This document shows, one piece after another, positions 45,701 to 54,900 of a DNA stretch of 64,000 nucleotides. The stretch is from Tannerella sp. (GTDB lineage Bacteria; Bacteroidota; Bacteroidia; Bacteroidales; Tannerellaceae), in assembly GCA_031276175.1 (NCBI GenBank), contig JAISNP010000075.1:1-64000 (forward strand). Direction: 5' to 3'. Within the stretch, counting starts at the first letter, position 1. Each line of letters starts with the position of its first letter. Below the pieces are notes generated by a model. It worked only from the letters and a program-made list of their open reading frames with translations. It did no database searches and was not told the DNA's origin. The translations under genes were made by a program, and so were the position numbers.

Positions 45701-45855
45701 CATTGCACGTGACCGGAACGAATCTTCTGCTGGTTAGCGGCTACACAGGCCCCGATCCCGAAGTCAATGCCGGCAGCGGTATCGTACAGGGACTTGACTT
45801 CGGTACGCCTCCCCATCCTAAAACCGTATTGTTCGGGATTGACGTAACATTTTAA
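42784..45855 (+). CDS. SusC/RagA-family TonB-linked outer membrane protein (2)
   Basis: A 1023-residue importer with signal peptide (FFITAAGLSSVSAQ), carboxypeptidase-regulatory-like domain (LKGVVTDSRTGEALIGATVVLK), plug motifs GPLYIIDGVATTG and ETVTVLKDASATAAYGARAANGVILITTKRG, and a barrel ending FGTPPHPKTVLFGIDVTF. The first ~55 residues and the leader resemble SusC-1; the rest is a different lineage. It pairs with the SusD at 45880. Confidence 0.97.
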   Translation: MAKLLHFLGSKKRFAYIILFFITAAGLSSVSAQTLKGVVTDSRTGEALIGATVVLKGATANSGVVTGVTGEFALHIAALPAVIEISFVGYKTQEIEVYEISGTLTVALSENLNLLNEVVVIGYAQSLKSAVTAAVTTVDVGSIAHVPSASITEKLQGVVPGLLVSKNTGAPGAGSFVRLRGSTSLGGGGPLYIIDGVATTGSSQQISQSQSADPLAEFNPEDIETVTVLKDASATAAYGARAANGVILITTKRGSRNSQTQVNFKAEAGLSKSYNLWELTTGPEHAEIVNEAYRNDGLYGQRPFRPASEGGIGLPEEQNTYDRVSDVFRPAFQHTYNLSVSGGDAKTNFYIGGDYTFQQATLKLEDFGRYGLRINIDHSITNKLKIGTSNAISANSRSNVKVGDGPSGFFQASLHTPTFLPVYKEDGSFNAAGAFNNHIAILENWDGGSKGFRVTNNFYAKYEISDFLSFKSSWSNDRNSGHDTYYYSPLLSQGYPNGAAESAVGVANRFTTEQTLNYLQSFGGHTVSAYAGGAYLKNTNESVSVSGKDFAGDAFKRVASTATQSGSASGSGSGLLSYFGGVNYSYANRYSVDATVRRDASSQLGADNRAGYFPSVGASWNPVNEVFFPKTDIINDLRLKGSYGTVGNISGGNAHLGLWSGGSVYDGQPGLAPSQLGNPALKWESTRQWNVGVNVALLKNRLDIELNYYDKFTYGLLLAEALPGKTGFGSVTRNSGEISNKGYEFSLVSRNINRKDYSWNTIFTASRNINKIVKLPVEQLNASYGSIAREGYSLHSFYLYDYKGVDPVTGDAVYDDWTGGPDGGADGKITEADKKIFGNAWPLVEGILKNTLTYKSLTLDFSFYYKYKYQVFNYTRSFLESGGTRTLSRTIQKSSTNYWKEELKDTYKVNGEGLVTEVLPRPKSVKNPDGSTNYEQRSTRNLEDGSFVRLQNVTLSYTIPRTFTSRFKIRKAALHVTGTNLLLVSGYTGPDPEVNAGSGIVQGLDFGTPPHPKTVLFGIDVTF

Positions 45856-45879
45856 TTACAACAAAATAAAAATATCAAG

Positions 45880-47340
45880 ATGGAATATATCAGAAAAAAT
45901 ATCGAAACGACAGATGCGGAAAAGCATGTAGCATCGGATTGCGGACGGCGTGGATTTGCGCGGACGGCGATCGTTTGCATCCTGTTTTTTCCCTTCCTGT
46001 TTTCTTCCTGCGAAGACAAGCTGCTGGATTTTCCGCCGCAAACGCAAATAGAAGACGGCGACATCATCATCAGCCAGTCTTCTGCCGAAAAAGCGCTTGT
46101 CGGCGTATACGCCTCTATAAGGGGAATTTCCGGTACGGCAATCCTGACCTATGAGACGGCTGCCGACAATGTTATACTGAACAGTTTGCGTACTGTTGTG
46201 GTGCCGACACTTAAAGCCGACGGCGGCGTCACGGGAGGCGCAGACCGCACGGGCGGCGGCGGATATGGCAGCTATTATGCGCTCATCAATCGAGCCAATC
46301 ACGTCATAACCGCCGTGAATGATTTGAACAGCAGTTTGTTTTCGTCCGGCAGCAAAGACAAAATCCTTGCCGAGGCATACGTGTTGCGCGCTTTTGCATA
46401 CTTTGATCTGGCACGTACCTACGCCAATGTGCCCATCGTTTTGACGCCTTCGACCGCCACCAATCAGTTGGGCATAAAAAAGAGCCTCAAGGCTGATGTG
46501 CTCAAGCAGGTGGAAAACGATCTGGATATTGCCGAAAGCAAATGGAACGGTAACGACTGGAATGTAAATAAGGGCAGAGTATCCCTTTGGGCTATTTATG
46601 CTTTCAAGGCGCGTCTGTATCTGTATCAGGAACGCTGGGACGATGCGGAAGCATATGCTTCCAAGCTAATCCTTAATCCCGAACTCAAACTGACAAACCT
46701 TGAAGCCGGTGATAACTGGTACGAAACGCGCTTCTCTTCCGAAGGGATATTTGAAGTGGCATGTAGCTCTACGGAAGGCAATCCCGTTCGTTCAAACTTC
46801 ACTATTGCGGCCGAAGGCGGGCTGGGAGACTACATTGCCAATCCCGATTTGGCCGACGCGCTGAACGACCCGAATATCGGGGGAAAACGCTCCCTTTACT
46901 TGAAACACGAGCCGTCCATAGCCGCATGGTTGATACGGATATACAACAAATCCGACCGATCGTCTTCAGTCTTTCTTTTCCGCCTTGCCGAACAGTACCT
47001 GATACGCGCCGAAGCTCGTTTGAAGAAAGCCAATCCCGACATCGCGGGCGCAATATCCGACATCAACGAGATAAAAAAACGGGCTGACGTTCCATTGCTC
47101 GACACGCCGGGAACGTTAAGCCGGGACGAATTGCTGCTGATTCTGGAAGACGAAAATCGCTACGAATTTGCCTTCGAGGGACACCGTTATCCTGATATTA
47201 TCCGTACCGGACGCGCAGGAGTAGTGTTTGGAGCGCTGAATCCGGTGTACGAAGACCCCCGCTACTGGGTAGTTCCCATTCCGACAAGCGACTTGAAAGA
47301 TGATCCCGATCTGGAACAAAACGGAGATGGAGTTTACTGA
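45880..47340 (+). CDS. RagB/SusD-family nutrient-binding lipoprotein (2)
   Basis: A 486-residue SusD-like lipoprotein. The lipobox FSSC is at about residue 46, after an unusually long charged N-terminus (MEYIRKNIETTDAEKHVASDCGR), so a later start is possible. SusD features are seen in LAEAYVLRAFAYFDLARTYANVPIV, RLAEQYLIRAEARLKKANPD and ENRYEFAFEGHRYPDIIRTG. It follows susC-2 by 24 bp. Repeat array D starts 40 bp after its stop. Confidence 0.95.
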   Translation: MEYIRKNIETTDAEKHVASDCGRRGFARTAIVCILFFPFLFSSCEDKLLDFPPQTQIEDGDIIISQSSAEKALVGVYASIRGISGTAILTYETAADNVILNSLRTVVVPTLKADGGVTGGADRTGGGGYGSYYALINRANHVITAVNDLNSSLFSSGSKDKILAEAYVLRAFAYFDLARTYANVPIVLTPSTATNQLGIKKSLKADVLKQVENDLDIAESKWNGNDWNVNKGRVSLWAIYAFKARLYLYQERWDDAEAYASKLILNPELKLTNLEAGDNWYETRFSSEGIFEVACSSTEGNPVRSNFTIAAEGGLGDYIANPDLADALNDPNIGGKRSLYLKHEPSIAAWLIRIYNKSDRSSSVFLFRLAEQYLIRAEARLKKANPDIAGAISDINEIKKRADVPLLDTPGTLSRDELLLILEDENRYEFAFEGHRYPDIIRTGRAGVVFGALNPVYEDPRYWVVPIPTSDLKDDPDLEQNGDGVY

Positions 47341-47632
47341 CGGAAATCTATCCGGTATACATATAAGTTTTTGTCGTTCCGACTTAAGTAAAAACGGTTC
47401 CGACTTAAGTAAAAATGATTTTGACTTAAGTAAAAACGGTTCCGACTTAAGTAAAAACGGCGCAGACTTAAGTAAAAATGGTTTTGACTTGAGTAAAAAC
47501 GGCTCCGACTTAAGTAAAAACGACGCAGACTTAAGTAAAAACGGCGCAAACCTCAAGCATTCGGAGTGGGTTTTATCTCCGCACTGCAAACTTAAGGTTG
47601 TGAAAATAAAACCCTTCAGGCTTGTCAGGTAA
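47327..47632 (+). CDS. Possible heptad-repeat ORF covering array D
   Basis: A 101-residue ORF starting at an ATG inside the last codons of SusD-2, preceded by GGAG, so it could be translationally coupled. After ~23 residues it is eight heptads of DLSKNGS type and then a tail (NLKHSEWVL...). There is no signal or domain. The open frame may be only a by-product of the 21-bp period. Confidence 0.25.
   Translation: MEFTDGNLSGIHISFCRSDLSKNGSDLSKNDFDLSKNGSDLSKNGADLSKNGFDLSKNGSDLSKNDADLSKNGANLKHSEWVLSPHCKLKVVKIKPFRLVR
47381..47548 (+). repeat. 21-bp tandem repeat array D (8 units)
   Basis: GACTTAAG (once GACTTGAG) recurs at 47381, 47402, 47423, 47444, 47465, 47486, 47507 and 47528. The constant part is GACTTAAGTAAAAA and the last seven bases vary (CGGTTCC, TGATTTT, CGGCGCA). 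CTTAAG is a palindrome in every unit but one. The array sits just 3' of the SusD-2 gene. Confidence 0.93.
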
Positions 47633-47648
47633 TGAATACGATATTCAT
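47632..47648. promoter_or_regulatory. Palindrome upstream of the M14 peptidase gene
   Basis: ATGAATA-CGA-TATTCAT is a perfect inverted repeat with 7-bp arms, 31 bp before the M14 gene. It could be an operator or the end of the array D transcript. Confidence 0.4.
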
Positions 47649-47679
47649 ATTAATAATCATATAAAAAAAAAGAAAACAG

Positions 47680-50529
47680 ATGAAACAAAACATTTTCACC
47701 CATTTAAGACCGACGTTATTACTTGCGCTAATGCTTGCAGTTGGAAACGTCGTTTATGCAGACGGTAATAATATACCGGAACCGAAATTCGGTCAGTACA
47801 CGGTTGGCGACGACTATTTTCTTGCCAATTACACTCAACTTGTTGACTACTGGGAGAGGCTGGCCAAAGCGTCGGATCGTATAAAAATTGTCGATATCGG
47901 AACGACGCCCGAAGGACGTGTCATGAAGATGGCGATTATCACTTCGCCGGAGAATCACAAGAACCTGAAACGCTATCAGGAAATATCCGTGCGCCTCGCC
48001 AAAGCGGAGGGATTGACCGACGAGCAGGCGCGGGAACTGGCAGCCGAAGGAAAGGCAGTTGTATGGATCGACGGCGGGCTTCACGCAACCGAAACGGTGA
48101 ATGCACAGGCGCTTTTCACCGAAGCTTTCGACCTTGTCGGCAACAACGATCCTGAAACGCTGCGGATTCTCGACAACGTCATTCTTCTCCTGGTTCCTGC
48201 CAATCCGGACGGCATGGATCTGGTGTCGAACTGGTACATGAAAGAAAGCGATCCGAAAAAGCGCAATATGGCAATTCCGCGCCTGTATCAGAAATATGTA
48301 GGTCACGACAATAACCGTGATTCGTATATTGCCAACCAAGTGGAAACGGAAGTCATCAACCGGCAGATGTATATTGAGTGGATTCCGCAAATTATGTGGA
48401 ACCAGCATCAGACCGGACCGGCCGGTACGGTACTTTTCATGTCGCCTTTTCGCGACCCGTTCAACTACAATAATGACCCGCTGGTATTCACGGGTATTGA
48501 TCTGGTTGGCTCCGCTATCCACAATCGGTTTATCGCCGAAGGAAAGCCGGGAGCAGTAATGAGGAATGCCGCTTCATATTCCACTTGGTTCAACGGCGGC
48601 GACCGGACGACGACAGGATTTCATAACCAGATAGGGCTTTTGTCGGAAATCATCGGTAATCCGACTCCAATCAATATTCCGCTTATACCCTCGAAACTGC
48701 TTCCCGGCGGCGACCAGCCTCTACCGGTCGGCCCCAGGCAGGAATGGCATTTTCGACAGAGTTTAGACTATATTATCACCGCCGAGCGTGCGATTCTTGA
48801 CCTTGCCGCCAAGCTGCGGGAAGATTTCCTGTACCGTATTTACCGGATGGGAAAAAATTCCATCGAACGCGGCAGTAAAGACTATTGGACGTTGACGCCC
48901 AAGCGGGTGGCGGCGCTGGAAGCGGATTATGCAAAATACAGGGACGAGCAGCGCAGAAACAGGAGTAACAGCCAATCGTCTTCCGACGAACAGTTGCGCA
49001 GCGGCAACAGCAGCATTCCTCCCGAATATTTCGGCAGGGGGATTCCTTATGAATTTTGGGAAAAGTTGTGGACGCCGGAAACCCGCGACCCGCGAGGCTA
49101 TATCATCCCTTCCGGTCAGCCGGATTTCCTGACTGCAACCAAGTTTGTCAATGCGCTGCTGAAAGCCGGCGTAGACGTACATCGCGCGCCAAAAGCATTT
49201 ACGGTTGCAGGAAAGACATATCCCGAAGGGTCCTACGTAGTCAAGGCCGCGCAGGCATTCCGTCCGCACCTGCGCGACATGTTCGAACCTCAGGATCATC
49301 CGAACGATTTCCTGTATCCGGGCGGGCCTCCCAGACCTCCTTACGACGTGGCAGGGTATACGCTGGCTTTTCAGATGGGCGTGGAGTTCGACCGCATACT
49401 GGACGACTTCGACGGTCGGTTTGAAAAAATACAGGGATTGGTAAATACTCCTGCCGGCAAGGTAGCTCAAGCTTCCGGCGCCGTCGGTTTCCTGCTCAGC
49501 CACAAAGTCAACGATGCTTTTGTCGGCACGACACGACTGCTCAAGGCCGGAGAAGAGGTCTACTGGCTTACGGCGCCGCTTGCAGCCAATGGTAAAACAT
49601 ATCCGGCAGGTACGATTTACATCCCCAAAAAGTCTTCGACGACAGCTTTACTGCAAACGCTGGCAAGCGAAGTGGGATTGAGTTTCGACGCCCTTTCCTC
49701 TTCGCCTCGCGGAGAAGCCTTGAAGTTGCGCCCTGTCCGTGTAGCGTTGTGGGATCGTTATGGTGGATCGATGGACTCGGGATGGATTCGCTGGATGTTC
49801 GAACAGGCTTTCCCGTTTCCGTTTGACGTCGTCTACGCTCCCGATTTGGATGCCGGCAATCTGAAGAAAAAATATGACGTACTGATTCTGACGGACGGCG
49901 CCGTCCCGCAGGGTGGCGGACAAGGCGCTTTCCGCAATGCGCCGGCTCGCACCGATGTACCGGACGAATATAAAAACCGTATCGGAAATATTACGGTAGA
50001 GAAGACCATACCGCAGTTGCGCAAGTTTGCCGAAGAAGGCGGCGTGCTGATTGCTATCGGCAGTTCTACGGCATTGGCCTATCATTTCGGTTTACCGGTT
50101 ACAGACGCTCTGGCAGAAATCGCCCCTAACGACAGTATCAGGAAATTATCTTCCGACAAATTCTATATTCCCGGTTCGGTGTTGCGGATAAAGGTGGATA
50201 ACACAACGCCGGTTGCTTATGGCATTACGGAAGATCTGGATATTCTGTACCGTAACAAACCCGTATTCCGGCTGTTGCCCGACGCGCACCTTAAAGGAGT
50301 AAAAGCCGTCGCATGGTTTTCCGGCGCCGAACCTTTGCGTAGCGGCTGGGCATGGGGGCAGCATTACCTCAACGGCGGCGTGACGGCTGTAGAAGCTTCT
50401 ACGGGGAAAGGCAAAGTCTTCCTCTTTGGCCCCGAAATCACATTCCGGGCGCAACCGCACGCTTCGTTCAAATTCCTGTTCAACAGCATTTATTATGCGG
50501 GAGCGACAACTGTAAAAACAGTAAAATAA
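47680..50529 (+). CDS. M14-family metallocarboxypeptidase, secreted
   Basis: A 949-residue protein with a Sec signal (LLLALMLAVGNVVYA). The M14 zinc site is visible: His135 and Glu138 in GGLHATETV and His243 in WNQHQTGP; NPDGMDLVSNWY fits the substrate region. The last ~300 residues (VALWDRYGGSMDSGWIRWMFEQ, YDVLILTDGAVP, GGVLIAIGSSTALAY) look like a class I glutamine-amidotransferase/DJ-1-type fold common in such long M14 proteins. It follows susCD-2 and probably trims peptides for import. Confidence 0.9.
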   Translation: MKQNIFTHLRPTLLLALMLAVGNVVYADGNNIPEPKFGQYTVGDDYFLANYTQLVDYWERLAKASDRIKIVDIGTTPEGRVMKMAIITSPENHKNLKRYQEISVRLAKAEGLTDEQARELAAEGKAVVWIDGGLHATETVNAQALFTEAFDLVGNNDPETLRILDNVILLLVPANPDGMDLVSNWYMKESDPKKRNMAIPRLYQKYVGHDNNRDSYIANQVETEVINRQMYIEWIPQIMWNQHQTGPAGTVLFMSPFRDPFNYNNDPLVFTGIDLVGSAIHNRFIAEGKPGAVMRNAASYSTWFNGGDRTTTGFHNQIGLLSEIIGNPTPINIPLIPSKLLPGGDQPLPVGPRQEWHFRQSLDYIITAERAILDLAAKLREDFLYRIYRMGKNSIERGSKDYWTLTPKRVAALEADYAKYRDEQRRNRSNSQSSSDEQLRSGNSSIPPEYFGRGIPYEFWEKLWTPETRDPRGYIIPSGQPDFLTATKFVNALLKAGVDVHRAPKAFTVAGKTYPEGSYVVKAAQAFRPHLRDMFEPQDHPNDFLYPGGPPRPPYDVAGYTLAFQMGVEFDRILDDFDGRFEKIQGLVNTPAGKVAQASGAVGFLLSHKVNDAFVGTTRLLKAGEEVYWLTAPLAANGKTYPAGTIYIPKKSSTTALLQTLASEVGLSFDALSSSPRGEALKLRPVRVALWDRYGGSMDSGWIRWMFEQAFPFPFDVVYAPDLDAGNLKKKYDVLILTDGAVPQGGGQGAFRNAPARTDVPDEYKNRIGNITVEKTIPQLRKFAEEGGVLIAIGSSTALAYHFGLPVTDALAEIAPNDSIRKLSSDKFYIPGSVLRIKVDNTTPVAYGITEDLDILYRNKPVFRLLPDAHLKGVKAVAWFSGAEPLRSGWAWGQHYLNGGVTAVEASTGKGKVFLFGPEITFRAQPHASFKFLFNSIYYAGATTVKTVK

Positions 50530-50535
50530 TTAGTG

Positions 50536-51756
50536 ATGAGTTCAACAAAAGCATCTCAAAGTGTATTCACCCATCTCGAATGTGCGCACTGCGGCAAAAC
50601 ACATGCAAAAGAACTGCCCAATACCGTCTGCACGGACGAGGCGTGCAAAGCAATTTTATATGCCCGATACGACTTTTCGGCAAACGTGCCGACAAAGCAG
50701 GATTTGAAACACCGCCCCCCGTCGTTATGGCGATACCGCGAGTTCCTGCCCGTGGTCGACGATAAAAACATCGTAACCCTCGGCGAAGGATTTACTCCGG
50801 TATTGCCGGTAACAAACCTGACGGCGCATACGGACGGGAAGCGTGTCCTTATAAAAGACGAATCGGGCAACCCCACAGGGTCCTTCAAGGCAAGAGGATT
50901 GTGCATGGCTATCTCGAAGGCGAAAGAACTCGGCCTGAGCGCTTTCGTAATACCCACCGCCGGCAATGCCGGCGGTGCCCTTTCGGCCTATGCCGCAAAG
51001 GCGGGACTGGAGGCGCACGTTTTCATGCCGAAGCTCACGCCGAGGGCTTTCAAGGCCGAAGCCGCGCTGTTCGGCGCCGAAGTGATCGAAGTAGACGGAA
51101 ACATCAGCGACTGCGGAAAGTTGGCAAACAAGCTGGCTGCCGAAAACGGATGGTTCGACGTTTCGACGCTTAAAGAACCCTATCGCCTCGAAGGGAAAAA
51201 AACGATGGGATACGAAATCGCCGAACAGTTGGACTGGAACGTTCCCGACGTCATCCTCTACCCGACGGGCGGCGGAACGGGGATCATCGGGATATGGAAA
51301 GCCTTCGGCGAACTGCAACAATTAGGCTGGATAGGAAGCAAACGCCCGCGGATGGTCGCCGTGCAAAGCAAAAGTTGCGACGGCATCTACACGGCTTTTC
51401 ACCGGAAAGAAATCCGTTCGACCTACAAAGACGAAGGCTTCACGATAGCAAACGGATTGCGGGTGCCCAAGCCCTACGCGGACGGAGTCATATTGCAGGT
51501 GTTGAGAGAGAGCAACGGAAACTCCGTGAGCGTCGGCGACGCGGACATCCTCTCCGCCCTGCGCGAACTTGCCGACGGCGAAGGCCTCTTCGTCGCACCC
51601 GAAGGCGCCGCACTCTGGCACGCATACAAGGAACTGAACCGCTCGGGATGGATAAAAGACGGCGAAACGGTACTGCTGCTCAATACGGGTAGCGGATACA
51701 AATATATCGACAACATCCTCGACGCCGCGCCGCGTCCGGACTCCGCCGACGGTTGA
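50536..51756 (+). CDS. thrC: Threonine synthase
   Basis: The ATG at 50536 is used instead of the GTG one codon earlier, giving 406 residues. A zinc-ribbon-like N-terminus (LECAHCGKTH ... CTDEACKA) precedes the PLP fold: LGEGFTPVLPV, DESGNPTGSFKARGLCMAIS with the PLP lysine near 118, PTAGNAGGALSAYAAKAG and YPTGGGTGIIGIWKAF. It converts O-phosphohomoserine to threonine. It starts 6 bp after the M14 gene, so an aspartate-family enzyme is linked to the peptide locus. Confidence 0.93.
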   Translation: MSSTKASQSVFTHLECAHCGKTHAKELPNTVCTDEACKAILYARYDFSANVPTKQDLKHRPPSLWRYREFLPVVDDKNIVTLGEGFTPVLPVTNLTAHTDGKRVLIKDESGNPTGSFKARGLCMAISKAKELGLSAFVIPTAGNAGGALSAYAAKAGLEAHVFMPKLTPRAFKAEAALFGAEVIEVDGNISDCGKLANKLAAENGWFDVSTLKEPYRLEGKKTMGYEIAEQLDWNVPDVILYPTGGGTGIIGIWKAFGELQQLGWIGSKRPRMVAVQSKSCDGIYTAFHRKEIRSTYKDEGFTIANGLRVPKPYADGVILQVLRESNGNSVSVGDADILSALRELADGEGLFVAPEGAALWHAYKELNRSGWIKDGETVLLLNTGSGYKYIDNILDAAPRPDSADG

Positions 51757-51872
51757 GGAGCCGTATCATCAGTTTCCGGCTACCGCTTTTCCCGCTCCGT
51801 CCGCAAACATGCGCGGGCAGAGGAGGGCAATGATTTTTTTTCTCGCAGGTAATCAATATTAATTTTTTCGCG

Positions 51873-51880
51873 TAAATTTG
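51873..51880 (+). promoter_or_regulatory. Predicted -7 box for GH78 gene
   Basis: TAAATTTG matches TAnnTTTG about 70 bp before the GH78 start. The -33 region is A/T-rich but without TTTG. Confidence 0.4.
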
Positions 51881-51942
51881 CGGCGTGCATCGACAAAAGA
51901 CACATATGCACGATTTTATTTACCATTTAATTATTATCATTT

Positions 51943-54900
51943 ATGATTATCATGAGAAATTGTTTTTTATTGCTGTCATGTCTGCTGTTTGCCGGGTACG
52001 GACATGCACAACACAGCATTACGGTCGAAAACCTGCGGTGCGAATACATGAAAGACCCGCTTGGCATCGACATCGAACGCCCGCGTTTCGGCTGGGAGCC
52101 GGTTTCGTCCGAAGCCGGAAAGAAACAGAAAGCGTACCAGATACTTGTATCGACCGACGCCCGCGCGCTGGCGGAAGATCGCGCCGATGCGTGGAACAGC
52201 CGCAAGACCGCATCCGACGCGACACACCAAATTGTCTACAACGGAACCCCGCTGCGTGCAAATACGCTGTATTACTGGAAGGTGCGTGTGTGGGACGAAA
52301 AGGGTAAACCCTCGGCGTGGAGCAGCACGGCGCGTTTCCTCGTCGGGCCGCTGACGGCGAGCGACTGGCAGGCGCAATGGATCGGCGAGAAAGACGAACC
52401 CGTCGCCGCTGAAGACCGCTATTACCGGAACGAAGGCTACCGCTCGCAGAAAGCCGCGCAGCCCGACGCGCGAAAGTGGATTGTCGTCGATCTGGAATCG
52501 GTACGCACCTTCGACGCCCTCAAAATATATCCGATCGCATCGAAAGAGCGCCTCTTCCCGCTGCGCTTCACCGTTGAAACGGCCTCGTCGCCGGATTTTG
52601 ACGACGCGAAAACGGTGGTCGACGAATCGCACAAAGACAACGCCGTGCAGTCTGCCGAATTTTATTACAAAAAGCTCTCCGCTCCCGTCGCAGGCCGCTA
52701 TGTACGGCTCAACGTGACGCGGCTTGCTCCGGCGGACAGGGACGACGGGTTGTACGAGTTCGGAATCTCCGAGCTTGAAGTCCTGAGCGACCGCGAAAAC
52801 ATCGCCCTCCACAGGCACGTATCCGTTTCGGACACGGACGCGGTCGACTTCGCGCACGAAGCGCAATGGATTACCGACGAGCATATCCGCCCAAGCTCCC
52901 TCAAAGCCTATTTCGACCGCATCCCGCCCTCGCCGCTGCTGCGCAAAGAGATACGGGTGGCCAAAAAAGTGGCCGCCGCCTTCTACTCCCTCTCCGCGCA
53001 GGGGTTTTACGAAGCATACATCAACGGCCGTAAGGTGGGACGGCAGGTACTGGCGCCGGAATATACGCATTACGGCCGGCACTTGCAGTTTCAGACCTTC
53101 GACGTGACCGACATGCTCGAACAGGGCGTCAACGCGCTCGGCGCCGTGCTGGCCGACGGGTGGTACGTCGGCGCGCGATGGTCGTTCCCCAACCGCGGAG
53201 GATACGGCTACTCGCGCAGATTCATCGGGCGGCTGCTGATTATGTATGAAGACGGCACGACGGAAATCGTCGGCACCGACGGCTCGTGGAAGATGCAGCC
53301 CCAGGGGCCAATCCGCGAGGCTTCGCTTTTCATCGGCGAAACTTACGACGCCGCATACGCGCATCAGGGATGGGACAAGCCCGGATACGACGATTCGGAA
53401 TGGCGTCCCGTCGCCGTCCGTCCCGGAGAACTCCAAAACCTCTGCGCGCAGATGAACGAGCCGCTCGCCGTCATTCAGGACGTAAAGCCTGTGGGCGTAC
53501 ACAAAATCGCTCCGCACAAATACATCTTCGACCTCGGCATAAATATGGTAGGCTGGGTGCGCCTCGAACTGCCCTACAATCCCGACCGCCCCGTCCGCCT
53601 GCGATACGGCGAGTGGCTTTACGACGACGGCTCGCTCTATACCGACAACCTGCGCGGCGCCAAACAGATCGACCTCTACCGCCCGGCAGACGAAGCGACC
53701 GTTTCGTGGGAACCGCGCTTTACGTATCACGGCTTCCGCTACGTCGAGGTCGACGGACTGACGCGGGAGCCGAGCCTCGACAACCTGCTCGGACGCGTCG
53801 TCGCTTCGTCGTCGCCCGTGGTCAGCGCCTTCGAATGTTCGGACAAAGATGTGAACAAACTGTGGGAAAACATCCGCCGCACGCTCTGGGGAAACCTGAC
53901 TTCCATCCCCACCGACTGCCCGCAGCGCGACGAACGCGAGGGATGGATGGCCGACGCCCAGGTGTTCTCGCAAACCGCCATCTATAACCTCGACATGGCC
54001 GGATTCTACACCAAGTGGGCGCGCGACATCCGCGATTCGCAACTGGAAGACGGCCGCCTGCCCGTCATTGCCCCGCACGACGGCGTATGGCGCGACCTCT
54101 ACAACGCGCCGGGATGGGCTGATGCGGGCGTCATCATCCCCTGGCGGATGTACGAAAACTACGGCGACACGACCGTCCTCGCGCAGCAGTACGACGCCAT
54201 GAAGCGGTTCGTAGACTTCAACCGCCGCCACAATCCCGACCTGATATGGCGTCACGTCCGAGGCCACAACTACAACGACTGGCTGAACGGCGACCGCATC
54301 GTGGCCGACGACTATCCGACGGAAGGCGGCAACGTGCCCCACGACGTCTTTGCCACCGCCTATTTCGCCCTTTCCACCGACATCGTCGCCCGATCGGCGC
54401 GCGTGCTCGGCAAAAACGCCGATTACCGGTACTACGACAAGCTGGCCGCCGACATCCGCAGCGCGTTCGTGAAAGAATTTGTCGCACCCGACGGCAAAAT
54501 CACCGGCGACACGCAGGCCGGATACGCCATCGCCCTGCAGTTCGGACTGATCCCCGCCCACCTGCGCGCGCGCGCCGCCGCACACATGGTCGACGCCATC
54601 CGCCGATACGACTTCCGCATCTCGACCGGCATACACGCCACTTACATGATGATGGAACAACTCGTCGTCTACGGATATGCCGACATCGCCTGGCAACTCC
54701 TCCTCAGCCGGCGCTTCCCCTCGTGGCTTTACTCCATCGACCAGGGCGCCACTACCATCTGGGAACGCTGGGACGGATACGTCGCCGGGCGCGGATTTCA
54801 GGACGCAGGCATGAACTCATTCAACCACGTAGCCATCGGCGCAGTAGGGGAGTGGCTCTACCGCCACGTCCTCGGTATTCAGGCGGACGAACGCCATCCG

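Noticed and set aside
51976-54696. 906-codon minus-strand ORF
   Set aside because: Antisense to the clear GH78 gene; composition is that of a reverse-frame shadow.
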